Shown here piece by piece: positions 21,671 through 33,590 of a stretch of DNA of 64,000 nt; position 1 is the first letter of the stretch, and each line of letters starts with the position of its first letter. A program made the translations under genes and the position numbers. Origin of the DNA: Berberis thunbergii (Eukaryota; Streptophyta; Magnoliopsida; Ranunculales; Berberidaceae); contig QNQO01000810.1 in the NCBI GenBank assembly GCA_003290165.1, positions 248,001 through 312,000 of the forward strand, in the 5' to 3' direction. The notes beneath the pieces were generated by a model that had not been told where the DNA came from, searched no databases, and was given only the letters and a program-made list of their open reading frames with translations.

Positions 21671-23499
21671 GATCTGGCCGCGAAACCGAATGTCCACAAA
21701 GAGATACAGTTTTGGCTTGACATCAAGCTACATGAATTGACATAGATGTACACGGTTTGGATAGCCATATCTTCTTAAGGACATTCGGTTTGGCTGACAA
21801 GATCTCATTAAGGACATACGGTTTGGCTGGCCGCCAAGTTACTATCAACATGTTCAATAATTACTATCAACATATTCAACAATGATGCATTAAAAAGAGA
21901 ATTAATAGAAGATGGTAGATGAAAAATGAGAAATGAAGGCAAGTGATGACTTGGCGATGATAACATATGGATTGGCTAGCCGTAACTCCTTAGTGAGATT
22001 CAGTTTGGCTGGTCAAATCTCCTTAATGAGACTAAATTTGGTTGACCGAATCTTATCAATGAGACTCAACTAAAAAATTGAGTCTGCTGAAAAATGATTA
22101 AAAGAAAGAAATGAGAAAGGGAGGGAGAGGAGGAGAGTGAAATGTGGCGGTGGTGATGACACAATTTGGTTATGATGGTGATGAAGGAAGAAGAAATAGG
22201 AAGGCAAGAAAAATTACAAGATGGAGGAGGAGGAGATGGAGAAAAATGAAAGATGAGGAAGAGAAGGAAATTCAAAGGAGAAAGATGAGGATGGTGGTGA
22301 TGGTAGAAATGAAAATATAAAAATAAGATGAGGAGCAGGAGATTTGGAGAGGATGAAAGCAGGGTGGTAGCTTATATGACATAAAGGAAGAGAAGTTTTA
22401 ACTCATCAATGCATATTTTGACAACGTCATGACAATTGGTGGCTGCTCTAATCTAAGTTGTGAGTGCTACAACCAATCACCTATCTTAATATGCCTCGAG
22501 CTTAACTTTTTCCTTTTCTTAGCTAAAACAGACTATTCATCTCAACACCATTTCCTATCAATAAAAGCTGACCTCATAAACACAAACACCAAAAACACAG
22601 ACCCAAAACCCCACCCTTAACCCTGGCCCCAAATCCATAAAGGGCCACATCCATTGCAGTTACAGTCTTCTTTCGAGGATGTTTAGTGTAAGTCAGAGAA
22701 TCACAAATCACGTTCTAAAAGAATATCTTCAACACCTCTTTCATATCCTCGTATATCAAGCCAACACCTCTCTCGTTTCGTATCCTCATATATTGAAACC
22801 ACTTGTACGCTTGTCAGGACTAACTTGCTCCATGACAATGCTTCACCTCGGCATGCCTTGCAAGTCTTCATCAGATTGCTGGCTTGGCGATGCCATGGAT
22901 GTTGTCGGGCAGTACCTTTTGCTGGCTCTTAGCTCTTTCCTTTGCTAATTTTGTTGTTGTTTTTAAGCTAAGAGTTGTTACTTATTTATACAAAGCCAAA
23001 ACAAAATTTTATATGTAGTTTCCCTTATTTATTCCATTTTTATATGTATCTTTCCATTTTTATTTCATTGTTCATGAGCTATCAAACTGTGACCAATGAT
23101 TTTTAGAGGGGCTATTTGCTTAAAGATAAATCAGACTAAGTAAATATGTTCTTAACCTACAAAAGTCAAATAACAAACTTGTGCCCCTTAAGGTCAACAA
23201 CCATTTTCCCAACCAAATGTCATGAAGTGAAGAAGAGAAAAGAGAACACGGGGACGAAGAAAAATGGTAGAAAAAAGAAAAAAAGGGGAGAAAAAGAGAG
23301 AAGCCTGCTTAACTGAAGGAATGTTGATTAAGTGAAGAAACGTCAAGCCAACACCACCAGTCCATCACAGCACCACTACCAAGCAAGGTATTCCACGCAT
23401 CATTGTCCTCCACCCTAAGATCCCAGATACTTAAATCTGCCTAGCATATTGTGTTGGACAATGCAACACCCGATATTACATATTGCATGGACACAAGCT
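21671..23499. other. No gene seen; short repeats and purine-rich tract
   Basis: ATTACTATCAACATGTTCAA is repeated once at about 21838-21882. The words GGACAT(T/A)CGGTTTGGCTG recur three times (21778-21965). 22085-22320 is very purine-rich on the plus strand. An 89-codon frame at 22679-22948 has no recognisable domain. Confidence 0.5.
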
Positions 23500-25745
23500 A
23501 CAAATATTTCCTAGTTCTTTTCTTACTTTTAATAAATAAAACAAGGAGAAGTGAAAAAAACTGTGGCAGTGAAAGAGAGTCCATTATTAGTTCAATAGAA
23601 TATCAGCCCCATCAAACATAGAAGAAGAGAAAGTAATTTCATTAAAAAAAACCCTGTCTACCCCCATATCCCTTCTATGACTAATTGTTGAATACTTTTG
23701 GAACTGTCGTGAAAAATGTGATTGTTTCTTTCTTTCCAAAGGGAACACATCATTGCAGTGCACTCTTGCACCCCTAACAGAACAAGCAACGGATGAGAAT
23801 AATACCGCGAAAGCCCTTGCACTAAAGCACATAAGTTTTCACAATGATTACACTCGAACGGTACTCCATGGAATCTAAGTCATTACACCTAACAAATCTT
23901 CAGCCACCAGCCTGCTCCATACCCATTTCCCTCTAGGAGACAAGGCCAACTCAAGAATCTGTGTATTGTTACAATGAGAGACAAGATCGCTGAACGATTC
24001 AGAACCATCCAGCCCACATCCTATTCCCGAGCACATTAGCAACTTGGCATAATAACAAAAGGTCGCCAATTGACTCTTCATTCCCACACATTACAAATTT
24101 GTTCAAAAACATCAAGCCTTTCCTCACAATATGGAGCGGCCATGCATCAAAGTTCACAACAGGAAACAAGTACTTCGGGAAACTTCTTTGCCCCAACTAA
24201 CTTTGAAGAGTTTCACACTTTGACCATATTCACTATGTATCACATTAGGAGCCATGAAATTGTAACTACTTGTAACTATGAAAGAGGAGTGTGCAATGAA
24301 GCACCGACTCTTTGGGAAATTTGTTGTATCCGTGTCCGACACTTGCTCGACACGCGTCGAACACTTGGTCAACGCGTCGACAGGTATCAAACACATGGTC
24401 AACGTGTCAGACATGCCTCTGATACGCCCGGAACTTTGTGAAGACACAATCAAGACTCAAATACTAATTTTTTTTTTATGTTTGCAAATAACAACCTAAT
24501 TTAATGGTTGTTCATTCATCTGAAGTGACTCTTTCAATTTCTTCTTCTCTCATTTGCTTTTCTCTCTGCTTCTTCTCTACTATATTTTTTCTCTACTTTA
24601 TTATTTTTCTTGCAATAGATGTCATTTTCTTCAAACACCCCAGAAAGGCACTTTATTATATTATTATTTATAGTTATATGACTTATTAAAAAAATAGTAT
24701 GACATGTCGACGTGTCCCTGAATCCTAATTTTTAGAAAATTGTCAATTTGGCGCTTCGTGTCCGACACGACGCGCATGTCCGTGCTCTACACTATGCGCG
24801 TCTGCGTCCGTCATGACGCGCGTATCTGTATCCATGCATCCTTGGGAGTGTGTAATAGCCCAAATCAATTGGCCCTAATGGCTTCAACACATTCATCAAA
24901 TCGGACAATTGGCCCATTTCCAAATCATAGAGAATGCGAGGGAGATGGAGGCTCCATGCATTTCCCCTCATGGTAAAAAACAAAGAACCCCTTTTTAAGT
25001 GTGAAAGGTTGTAGATGAGAGGGAAAAAAATTTAAACATTTGTCACTCACCCAATGGTGAGCCCGAAATTCCACTCTCCTATTATGCACTTCAAAAGAAA
25101 CATGCTCAGTAAATGTTCTTTTTTTAAAGTTCATTATTCTTTCCAAAAAAAAAAAATTATATATGGATCTGTATATTCAAAGTGTACCCATTTGGGTGCG
25201 TAGCCCCATGTTTGGATACAATTATAGTTCTCCACAATGCATCCCATTTCAACCCACATCACCAAATCCATTTTGTGTGTTCTGCTCGATTAAAATCTTC
25301 AATTCTTCTCATCCCAACCCCCATTTATCCTAAGGTTGGCACACTTTGTTCCACTGGAGAGACCATATTGTTGCTGACATAATTGCGCTTCATAAGAAGT
25401 TCCTCGCGCAACTCTTGATTCGGTAAGCTAACGATACCGGAATAATACATAAAGCCACCAATGCAAGAATGTTTTTTATGTGCCCCATCACATTTATTCT
25501 TCAAAATGGCTAATCTTCTTCAATTCTATCACCACCTCATCCCACACTTTCACTTTCGAATCTTAATACTTAGCCCCTAAGGGGAGGCCTAAGTAAGCAC
25601 ATAAAAGAGTACCAATCTCACCTCCTAACAAACCTGTGAATTGATGTAAAGTTCGCACCTCACCAACCCAAAAAAAAAAAAAAAAGAGTTTTGGTAAAGT
25701 TGAGTTTCAAGCCGGAATATACTACAGACTAAAGAAGAATACACT
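23500..25745 (-). pseudogene. LINE remnant: RT end to C-terminus, interrupted
   Basis: On the minus strand, from high to low coordinates, LINE motifs appear in order. SGLKLNFTKTLF (about 25720) and GTLLCAYLGLPLGAKY (about 25590) belong to the RT palm and thumb. MRRIEDFNRAEHTKWIW then KWDALWRTIIVSKHG (about 25300-25200) follow. The zinc-finger-like region reads LNKFVMCGNEESIGDLLLLC (about 24110-24050), and the end is MCSLWKERNNHIF (about 23750-23710). Many stops. An unrelated GC-rich block interrupts it at about 24290-24860. The A/T run at 25669-25685 lies inside RT coding and is not a poly(A) tail. Confidence 0.82.
24290..24860. mobile_element. Putative insertion rich in CGTGTCCGACAC words
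   Basis: Both ends are unusually rich in CGTGTCCGACAC, CGACACG and GACGCG words around an AT-rich middle, and the block splits the LINE. I found no terminal repeats or target duplication. The class (DNA element or LTR fragment) is open. Confidence 0.4.
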
Positions 25746-27167
25746 TTAGGATATTGACTTGCTCAAAAGGACCACTATCATTTTTGGCTCTATAAAGAAC
25801 ACTGTCATTGCATATTGGAGGATAGGACAAAAGGGCCAATATCATTAACTCAAATATCAACTGATTTGAATTATTGAAATCTTGCTAGTGATTTAACACT
25901 AAACTTCTGATGTTGGTTTAGTACTTTTGGATGCTTTAATTAATTAATGTTCATTTGTTCAACAATCGGTTCCTACTTGTAATTAACTATGTTCTTGTTT
26001 TCAATTAAAGAAGTTCATACTTCAGATTCTTCAAAATGACTTCTCTTCTGTAACCATGCAGCTAAGAAATTGTTTTATGTGATGGGATCTTAATTAGTAA
26101 TTTGATATTAGAGATGCCTTAAGCAGCTTCAGATGTAGTGCCTCGGTTAAAACATGAAATCTGAAAAACTCCAATGCCATAGCCTTATAAAACAGGACTA
26201 AGTGTAGAGTCGAGACCCTAGCCACAAGAACTATGTTAAGTTAGCCTATGATAATGTACGTGCACCAAGCATCAAAGAGATGGTCCAAATAGAAAAGTAC
26301 ATATTGGTACTTACAAATATTTTATCTTTCCTGTTTATTACCCAAATTTTTTTTACTATTTAATACTTATTTTCAAAATTTTCAAAACCTTAGCACATGA
26401 CTTCTTTCCATTTCACATCTTCACCAACCTCTCTTCTTCCTAATTCAACCACCACCACCCCAAACCCTAGATTTGGCCTTTCTTATTCATAGTACAACCA
26501 CCACCGATAGCCACCACTACCCCAACCCCTTATCAAGTTAGGTTCACACCGGCGGCGAGCCACCTCCGGCCACCACCACCATCTCTGGCCGGCAAAACCC
26601 TAATTTGTAGAGTTTTAGGGTGGCATGTACTCTTCACGTGCCATGGATTGCACGTGAACAGTTACCAAATCGACACTTAAGTTTTTTCTGGTCTTTTTCT
26701 TATATTTAAGTTTCAAATAAGTACCATCCGGACATCGCCCAATTAAAAAATAGGGAATTACCTTAACTTTTATGTCATATAGAGAAGAAAAGGCACAAAA
26801 AAGTTTAAGGAAGAAGCAAACAAGGATACTAAAGCTTGCGTCCAATAAAAAGACAGTAAAGGACCATTGCATGAAAAAATAAATAATAAAACAAAATAAG
26901 TCTTCAAACCAAATTGTTTTAACCTATGGTTGGCCAATGCCCAAAACCAAAGAAAACTCGAGAATATCCATCTCCACCCTTTCAATGGTGGGAACAGTTA
27001 ATTTTAATGTTGAAACTTTTCCCCAATATAGTTAAGGTGGGAAGGGTAGTAAGGCACGAAAAGGGCACCTTAAGTAGGGTTAGGTGTAGGTGCAGGTGCA
27101 TCATAGGGGTGCGCCCAAGGTACAACTATCTTGTATATCAATTTTTTTCATGTTATAATATATATAT
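25746..27167. other. No gene seen
   Basis: AT-rich, with a CCACCACC-rich stretch at about 26445-26590. No convincing reading frame on either strand. Confidence 0.5.
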
Positions 27168-27531
27168 GTTCTAAAAATCATCTTAGATGGCGCCTAGGCG
27201 CTAATGGGCTGGGAAAAGCCTAAGCAGGCTAGGCGGGCTAGACAGGTTTTTGAATTTTTTTTGTTTCCATTTCTAAAAAAATAATTAAGACATTATTTTT
27301 AGGTTACTCATTATTTATATACTATTATGTTTAATTTTTCATGTTTATACATTTTGCATATTTATCTTGGCATTGAATTGGAATAATTTATATGTTACTA
27401 TGCTTAACTTTTATAAATTATAAAGTATAATATAAAAAACAATTGTCTAGGCCCCCACTTAGTCCCCGACTAGGCCTCGGGGCGCTAGTCCCCTGCTCGC
27501 CGCCCGCCTACCATCTAGCAATTTTTAGAAC
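27168..27531. mobile_element. Small TIR element (MITE) with GC-rich subterminal regions
   Basis: GTTCTAAAAAT at the left matches ATTTTTAGAAC at the right. Further in, TAGATGG and CCATCTA pair, followed by GCGCCTAGGCGC-like words. The flanks are (AT)n on both sides, so a target duplication is plausible but not distinctive. No coding capacity. The class is probably hAT-like. Confidence 0.6.
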
Positions 27532-27532
27532 C

Positions 27533-27975
27533 TTGATATATATATTTTGGGTGGGAGTGTCACTTCAAATGTATACCCACATTTCCTTATTTCATTGCTT
27601 GTTAATATGGTACAAAACTACCAAAAATACAAGGGGCGAATAATGATTCTTAAATCTAATTGTTGTTGCTATCGTACTTTCTGGTTTGAAGAACATAATA
27701 TAAGACAGAAAAAGAGAATCAGTGAAGAATGAAGATGGGAACAAGATATGGTACAAAACTTGATATATATATTTTTGGGTGGGAGTGTCACTTCAAATGT
27801 ATACCCACATTTCCTTATTTCATTGCTTGTTAATATGGTATGAAACTACCAAAAATACAAGGGGCGAATAATGATTCTTAAGTCTAATTGTTGTTGCTAT
27901 CTTACTTTCTGGTTTGAAGAACATAATATAAGACAGAAAAAGAGAATCAGCGAAGAATGAAGATGGGAACAAGAT
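27533..27975. repeat. Tandem duplication of ~215 bp, period 227
   Basis: 27533-27747 and 27760-27975 differ at only a few positions. They are separated by a 12-bp join (ATGGTACAAAAC) that resembles the internal GGTACAAAAC word of the unit. The duplication starts right at the edge of the MITE. Confidence 0.9.
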
Positions 27976-30094
27976 CCTCTTCTTCCTTCTTCTTTAGGTG
28001 AAACTTTATCCTAAAGTGCCTTTACATAGGATTGGGTATGTGATGCCATATAAAAGGAGGAGATCTCTTCTTTTCTTCAGGCTCTCATCTTCTAAGAAAA
28101 AAAAAATGAGTCATTTCCCATCTTTCACTATGAGGAATTTGGTCAAAGCAAAATAGTAGTTTATTTGAAGGGATCCAGAGTTGAGTATAAGGTGGAGAGA
28201 GCGTTAGTTGAAACTAAAAGTTACATATTTTTGTTGAATTAGGTAGTTTTGGAGTTTAGGGGGAGATCATTTGATGGTTTACTAAAGATGATTGTTTTAT
28301 TGGCATAATTTTATTTTGGAGAGAGATTGGGTTGCTGCAATCTAGCTCAAATTTAGTGTTTTTTTTCTTAAGAAGGATTTCACCTTGGAGAGATCCTTTC
28401 TATTTCTATCCCCTTTCTCCATTACAAGCTCACTCCCTCCCCTTATAAATGTCACAGTAAAGTAAAAAAGATCCAAGATAATCTCCTACTTTGAAAACCT
28501 GCAATTTGCACCGCATGTAGACAACAACTTTGTATCTTCTCTCCCTCCCTCTTAAGTGTATATTTTAAGAAGATGCACAACCAGAGCACTTGGTACACCA
28601 TAAATTTTCAACTTTACTAATAAATAAATTAAAAAAAAAGGTGCTATATTACTCTCGCATTACTACGTAGCCCACCAGTGCTACCAAAAAATAATAATTA
28701 CAAAGCTTGCAATTCACTAACAATTCTAGCCAGCCATATTTTTAAATATAAGGGATAAAAAGTGTAAAAACACCAAAAAAAAAAATCAGCCATTGCTGGC
28801 TAGACTTCATCTGCAATTGCTTACAATTTCGAAACAATGATCGGTTTCTTAACACCGAGTAAGTCTAGCCAACCATGTTTACTAGTTTTTTTTTTTTTTC
28901 GTGTGTGTGTGTTTTTGCACTTTTTACCCCTTTGAACAGACTGATTTCATTCTGCAACTGCAAAATTGGAAGTAGAAGAATGGAGAGTGAGAACTTACAG
29001 ATAAACAATGATGAGCTCCAACTTCTTCGATCAATTATGGTTTCGGTGGAATTCAATCAAGAAATTGGAATTGATTGAATACTGAAATGCAGAAGAAACG
29101 TTAGGGTTTTAAGTTGAGAGAGTCTGATTTTGGGGAGAGAAATCAGGCGCTGATGCACAGATGGAAGACAAATGAAGAACGAGACTTGGGCTCAATTTCA
29201 TGGGCCATAGAAGAAAATAAGGGTACATGAGCACCCCTACCTATCTGCTCACTGCACCCAGTATATATATGCATTGTATTTTGTTTCGACTTTGTCGGAC
29301 CCAAGGTTGGTAGTTAAATCGTGGATCGAATAGTGAGTGCGAGTACAATCGTGAATTGTCAATCGCAGATTCATAGTCAATTTTTTAATACCTAACATTT
29401 TTATTTTCCATATATCTCCGCTATAAATGCCCCCCTAAATGAACAACATCATCGTTTTTAGAAACCTCCCTAAATCCCCCGACATTATTATAATTATAAA
29501 AAGGCAACGATTACTTCACACCATCAAAAGCGTTTTCACACACCACCTATATAAATAAAAAACCAACATTATTCTCTTCCCCATTCAAATCGAAACACAA
29601 TTCCCTCCCCTTTTCCATTCAAATCTCTTCCCTCTCCCACATTGAAATCTCTTGCAAATCTCTCTTCACATTCAAATCGAAAAATCTCTTCATTTTCCCT
29701 TGAAAATCCCTTCAAAATCAAAACCCTTAAAAATCGAATCCCAAATCACAATCTTCCCAAAATACAATCTCTTAAACGCAAATTTGACTCCAAGCAATAT
29801 AAACAAGCAAATCAACAATTTTCTCCCACATTCAAAATGCAAAAGCAACGCATCTTCCCCATCGCATTCAAAACGCAAATCGCAAACACCCGATTATTCT
29901 TCCCCTTTCATTTGTTTTGTTCTATTGCTTCACGAAATTAATGTTTTGTTAACATAACATTTGAAATTTCAATTTCCTTGGTGGATTCCTCATTTAATTA
30001 GTCACTACTCACTAGTTCACCAGAAAATGAATCAATGCGAGAATTTTGGAGGGAAAATGTACTGTTCGCACGAAACAATGCAAGAATTAGCAAA
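27976..30094. other. No gene seen
   Basis: AT-rich. 29560-29960 is A/C-rich on the plus strand, giving chance open frames in two frames. A 32-codon peptide from an ATG at 28980 is not supported by any domain. Confidence 0.45.
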
Positions 30095-30230
30095 AACCTC
30101 GCAATGAACACTGCGAGTCACAGAGGTCCAGGCGAGGTTATTGCAAAATCTCGCAAAGTTTCAAAAGAGACTTTTTCAAAATCTCGCAATGCACATTGCG
30201 AGTCGCAAGGGTCCAGGCGAATTGGTGAAA
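30095..30230. repeat. Two ~55-bp copies built on CTCGCAATG...GCGAGTC
   Basis: CTCGCAATGAACACTGCGAGTC (about 30098) and the version with CACATT (about 30182) are each followed by GGTCCAGGCGA. Each contains a small palindrome around TCGCA...TGCGA. The same words occur in the adjacent 191-bp repeat. Confidence 0.65.
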
Positions 30231-30264
30231 ACAAACTTTTTTTCGGACAAATTTTTGTGCCTCT

Positions 30265-30800
30265 AGTAAAATGATCATAAATTGTTCATTTCAAAACATT
30301 TTTAAATGATTCAAATTGTATTTGTTAGATAACTCATAGTAATACAATTTTTGTGTTTTGATGAGATTGAGAATTGGTCTCGATCGGGCATATAAGTTGG
30401 CGGAAGGTCAGAGACACTACCCCATTTTCATTGCGAGACAGATTTGCGCGACTTTAATAAAATGACAATTACTTTCTCATTTCAACACATTTTCAAGTTA
30501 TTTAAGTTGATTTTATTAGGTAACTTAGAGAAATACAATTTTTATGTTTTAATGAGCTTGATAATCGATCCCGGTCGAGCATATAAGTTGGCCGAAAGTC
30601 ATGGATACTATCCCGTTTTCATTGCGAGACTGATTTGCGCGACTTTAGTAAAGTGACCATAACTTGCTCATTTCAAAACATTTTCAAATGATTCAAGTTA
30701 TGTTTATTAGATAACTCAGGGTACTATAATTTTTATATTTTGATGAGCTTGAAAATCGGTCTCAATTGAGGATTTAAACTGATTGAAAATTATCCTATTT
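30265..30800. repeat. 191-bp tandem repeat, about 2.7 copies
   Basis: The unit starts (A)GTAAAATGA at 30265, 30456 and 30647, giving periods of exactly 191 and 191. Shared words are CTCATTTCAAAACATTTT, GATAACTCA, GAGCTTGA(A/T)AATCG, CATATAAGTTGG and TTCATTGCGAGAC. The last copy is partial. It looks like a short satellite array or the subrepeat block of an LTR element. Confidence 0.85.
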
Positions 30801-32059
30801 TTAAGTTGGTGTTTTTTTCAAAAAACAACTTTTCGGGTGGTGTGTTAGTAGAAAAAAAAACAAAAAAACAAAAGTACATGGTGGTGCAAGAAAACTCTTT
30901 TGCCATCATAGTTAATCTTACATGCATAGTTGCATACAATCATATAATTTCTTGATTTTTATATCATTTCCATTTTAGAGAATTGTATGAATCAAACATA
31001 TGGTCAAGCATCAATATTTTTATGATACAACTTTATCATGTTCCAAAATTTTAAAAAATAAAAATTCATATTAATGTGTGTAAATTACTCACATGGTCAA
31101 TTAATTACACATGCATTAAAAACGTGCGACACGTATTTTTTTTAATTAATCATATTAAAAAAAAGTGAGTAATATGCACGCGTGTCCGACACTAGTACAT
31201 ATAAGTATACATCTAGATATCCTAATGAAAATTTTGGAGCAATTAGACATATCCCCAACGATATTGCCTAATTAATAAAAACTCTCCTCAAAGATCCAAA
31301 ATTAGACTTACCCTCAAATCGCATGAATCCTCACCGGACGTCAGATCGTGATGGGGCCATCAGATCTCTCTCTCAATGTATTTGGCATTGTAAAAAATTT
31401 AAGAAATGGAACTGAGTTGTTACTGAAAGTTCTTATTCAATTGGGGTTTAGGTGAATAGGATGCTACTTGGACATCTTAATATAAGTTTTAAAAGTTTCC
31501 TGGTCAAAACCTTGAAGAGAAGGTTTGTGATAATAGGGCGGGATTGTCACGTGCCTAGCAAATGAGTTCGGTTTAGTTATTTCAAGTTTCTCTTGTTGTA
31601 GTTATGTTTAGTTACTGCTTTTGTACTTATGTCTATAAAGCTTTTAAACTAAATGCTAGAAAAGCAAGGTTTTGTCAACCAAGATGATGTGTTATGATAT
31701 GGGAGAATGATGAAATCTTCAAGATGTTTACACATATCTTGAGGATTTAATCATCCACTCTATATCATGCCATGTCATCCTGATTGCAAACTTCGTTGCT
31801 GAAACTTGGTCACTTTTTAAAGTGGTAGGACCTGCACAAGTTCAAACCAATAGACAAGTGGTTTGAGGAGCCAAAGTTCTCCCCTAAACTTGACAAGCAA
31901 AACTTCACACAGTTATTCCTCCCCATACCAAGTCAACCATTTTGAAGTTGTTGGAGCTCAAAATTTTCATCCTTGCTCCTTAAATTTATGCTAGCTAGGA
32001 GCTGAATTCTCAGACCAAGTCTATTGAATATGCTCTTAGAAGAAATAGGTCTAAGAAAG
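30801..32059. other. No gene seen
   Basis: AT-rich sequence with scattered stops in all frames. No repeat structure that I can support. Confidence 0.5.
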
Positions 32060-32165
32060 TTACCAATTGTAGCTCAGTTAGTCAGACATCTACTCTCCTT
32101 GTGAGAGGTTGCGGATTTGAAACTGTCCAGTTAGGATTTTGTGAGTTTTCACAATATGTAGCCTT
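32060..32165 (+). mobile_element. tRNA-derived SINE fragment
   Basis: ATTGTAGCTCAGTTAGTCAGACA has a Pol III A-box, and GGTTGCGGATTTGAAACTG a decayed B-box. The order, spacing and the words TCTCCTTGTGAGAGGT and TAGGATTTTGTGAGTTTT match the SINE at 50645. It is not a tRNA gene because no acceptor stem or full cloverleaf is present. Confidence 0.7.
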
Positions 32166-32841
32166 TGGGCATAGATTAAAATTAAATAAAAATAGCCGAA
32201 TGACCCATTAATTCGAAAGGAGAAGTATTTGAGTTGAAATTCAAAGCGTTGGTTTGAATCATAGTGAAAAGTAGGGTTACCAAAAGTGATGCTTGTTTGG
32301 AAGTAGAGATATGCCTCTTGGAGAAGAGGTGTCGTCTTTCGAAGTTCTTTCTTTCTCTCTCTATGTATATAATTATTCAAATAAAATTTGCATGTTGCAT
32401 CATTAGAAGACACTTGTTGTCATTACAATGGACTGATTTTTTTATTTTCACATGCATGATCAAGAAAGTTACATTTGCAAATGACTGTTGGACTTCTACT
32501 GCCAGAATTCTCTGCAATTATGATATATCTTTTGGGGGTGGGAAGTGACAAGATTCAGAGAAGTGTTTTGAGCATAGCAAAACAAAACTCTATACTTCAA
32601 GCAAAACAAAACCAACAACTCCATCAAGTCATTACAGTTAAAATCTACGTCTATAATACAACGAAAGTCTAGGATTGAGTTGTCCTCTGTGGTTCCTCGC
32701 GCGACAAGGTTTTTTATGTTTTTATTTCATTATAGTGAATTCAATAACAAGGTGTCTTTCGAGACATCAATATTTAGTGGGGCATTCTACCAGATTGGAC
32801 AATTATAAGATAAATCATGTCATGTCAGATAGATCGACAAG

Positions 32842-33590
32842 ATGGTATTGAAGCTGATCATGAAGAAGCATGACTACTTGAGCCAGATGAGGATGAGATG
32901 GAGAAGTCCCATTTGTAGCAATGCGAGAGACTTGGAGACAACAGCGAGGCCAGGGGTGATGATATTTGTTCAAGTTCCGACAGTTCTCCATGGCCTACTG
33001 TTTCCCTTGCTTTCTCCTGCTGTGAATAAGCATCATCCATAGTACCGGCCTTGAGGGTAGGTTGAAGAGGCTTGGGCCTATGACACCACATCCACACCTT
33101 AGGGGGCACCAAGTCTTGAAAAGAAAAGGTAACATGTTTTGCTTATGCAAACCCTTGTCACACTTTGAGAGACGAATTTCAAAGTCGACAAGTTGAAGAG
33201 ATATAATTGTCTCAAAATCACCACTGATTGCAACTCTGGCTCGTTCAACTCGTTTTAAAATAAAATATTATTTAAGTTATTTTTATATATATACTAAATA
33301 AGGGGGTGTCATTTGGAGAGTTCTCCTTGGGTACCCTAAATGTCAGGGTCGGCCCTGATCATCCATATACGTCTCCTCCTTATCCTTAATACGCCCCTGA
33401 GACTGAGGAGTCTTGAGTTCACCTCAGTTCTCCTTCTTATTCCTTTTCTCTTCCTTGACGAGAATTCACTATTATCTTTGTTCTTGTATATTGTAAAAAT
33501 GTTGTTTAGTAGTAATGTAATGTCAAAAAGTTAGTTTTTTTTGTTTCTTTCATTATACATGCATTCATGTCTAGTTAATCGTAAGCTTTT
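32842..33590 (+). pseudogene. Diverged copy of the small Lys/Ser/Pro-rich gene
   Basis: It starts MVLKLIMKKHDYLSQM, like MVLKLMKTHDYLRAM at 42674. Later, in a shifted frame, DDICSSSDSS matches DDVCSSSGSC of the other copy (about 32958-32990). A degenerate Tyr/Pro-rich stretch (PYTSPPYP, YAPE) lies at about 33362-33402. The 3' region matches too: TTTAGTAGTAATGTAATG at 33505 against TTTAGCAGTAATGTAATA at 43185, and GTCTAGTTAATCGT against ATCTAGTTAATTGT. The reading frame is broken by at least one shift, so it is probably a pseudogene, though an unseen intron is possible. Confidence 0.65.

Noticed and set aside
22066..22275. Hydrophobic Ser/Pro-rich minus-strand protein
   Set aside because: A chance reading of a purine-rich tract with no domain or homologous copy.
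25669..25685. Poly(A) tail of a retroposon
   Set aside because: It lies inside minus-strand LINE RT coding, flanked by RT motifs on both sides.
29642..29957. Overlapping ~100-codon frames
   Set aside because: Two frames are open at once because of A/C-rich low-complexity DNA; neither shows protein-like motifs.
30265..30800. CRISPR-like array
   Set aside because: Direct head-to-tail repeats of 191 bp without spacers, in a plant genome.
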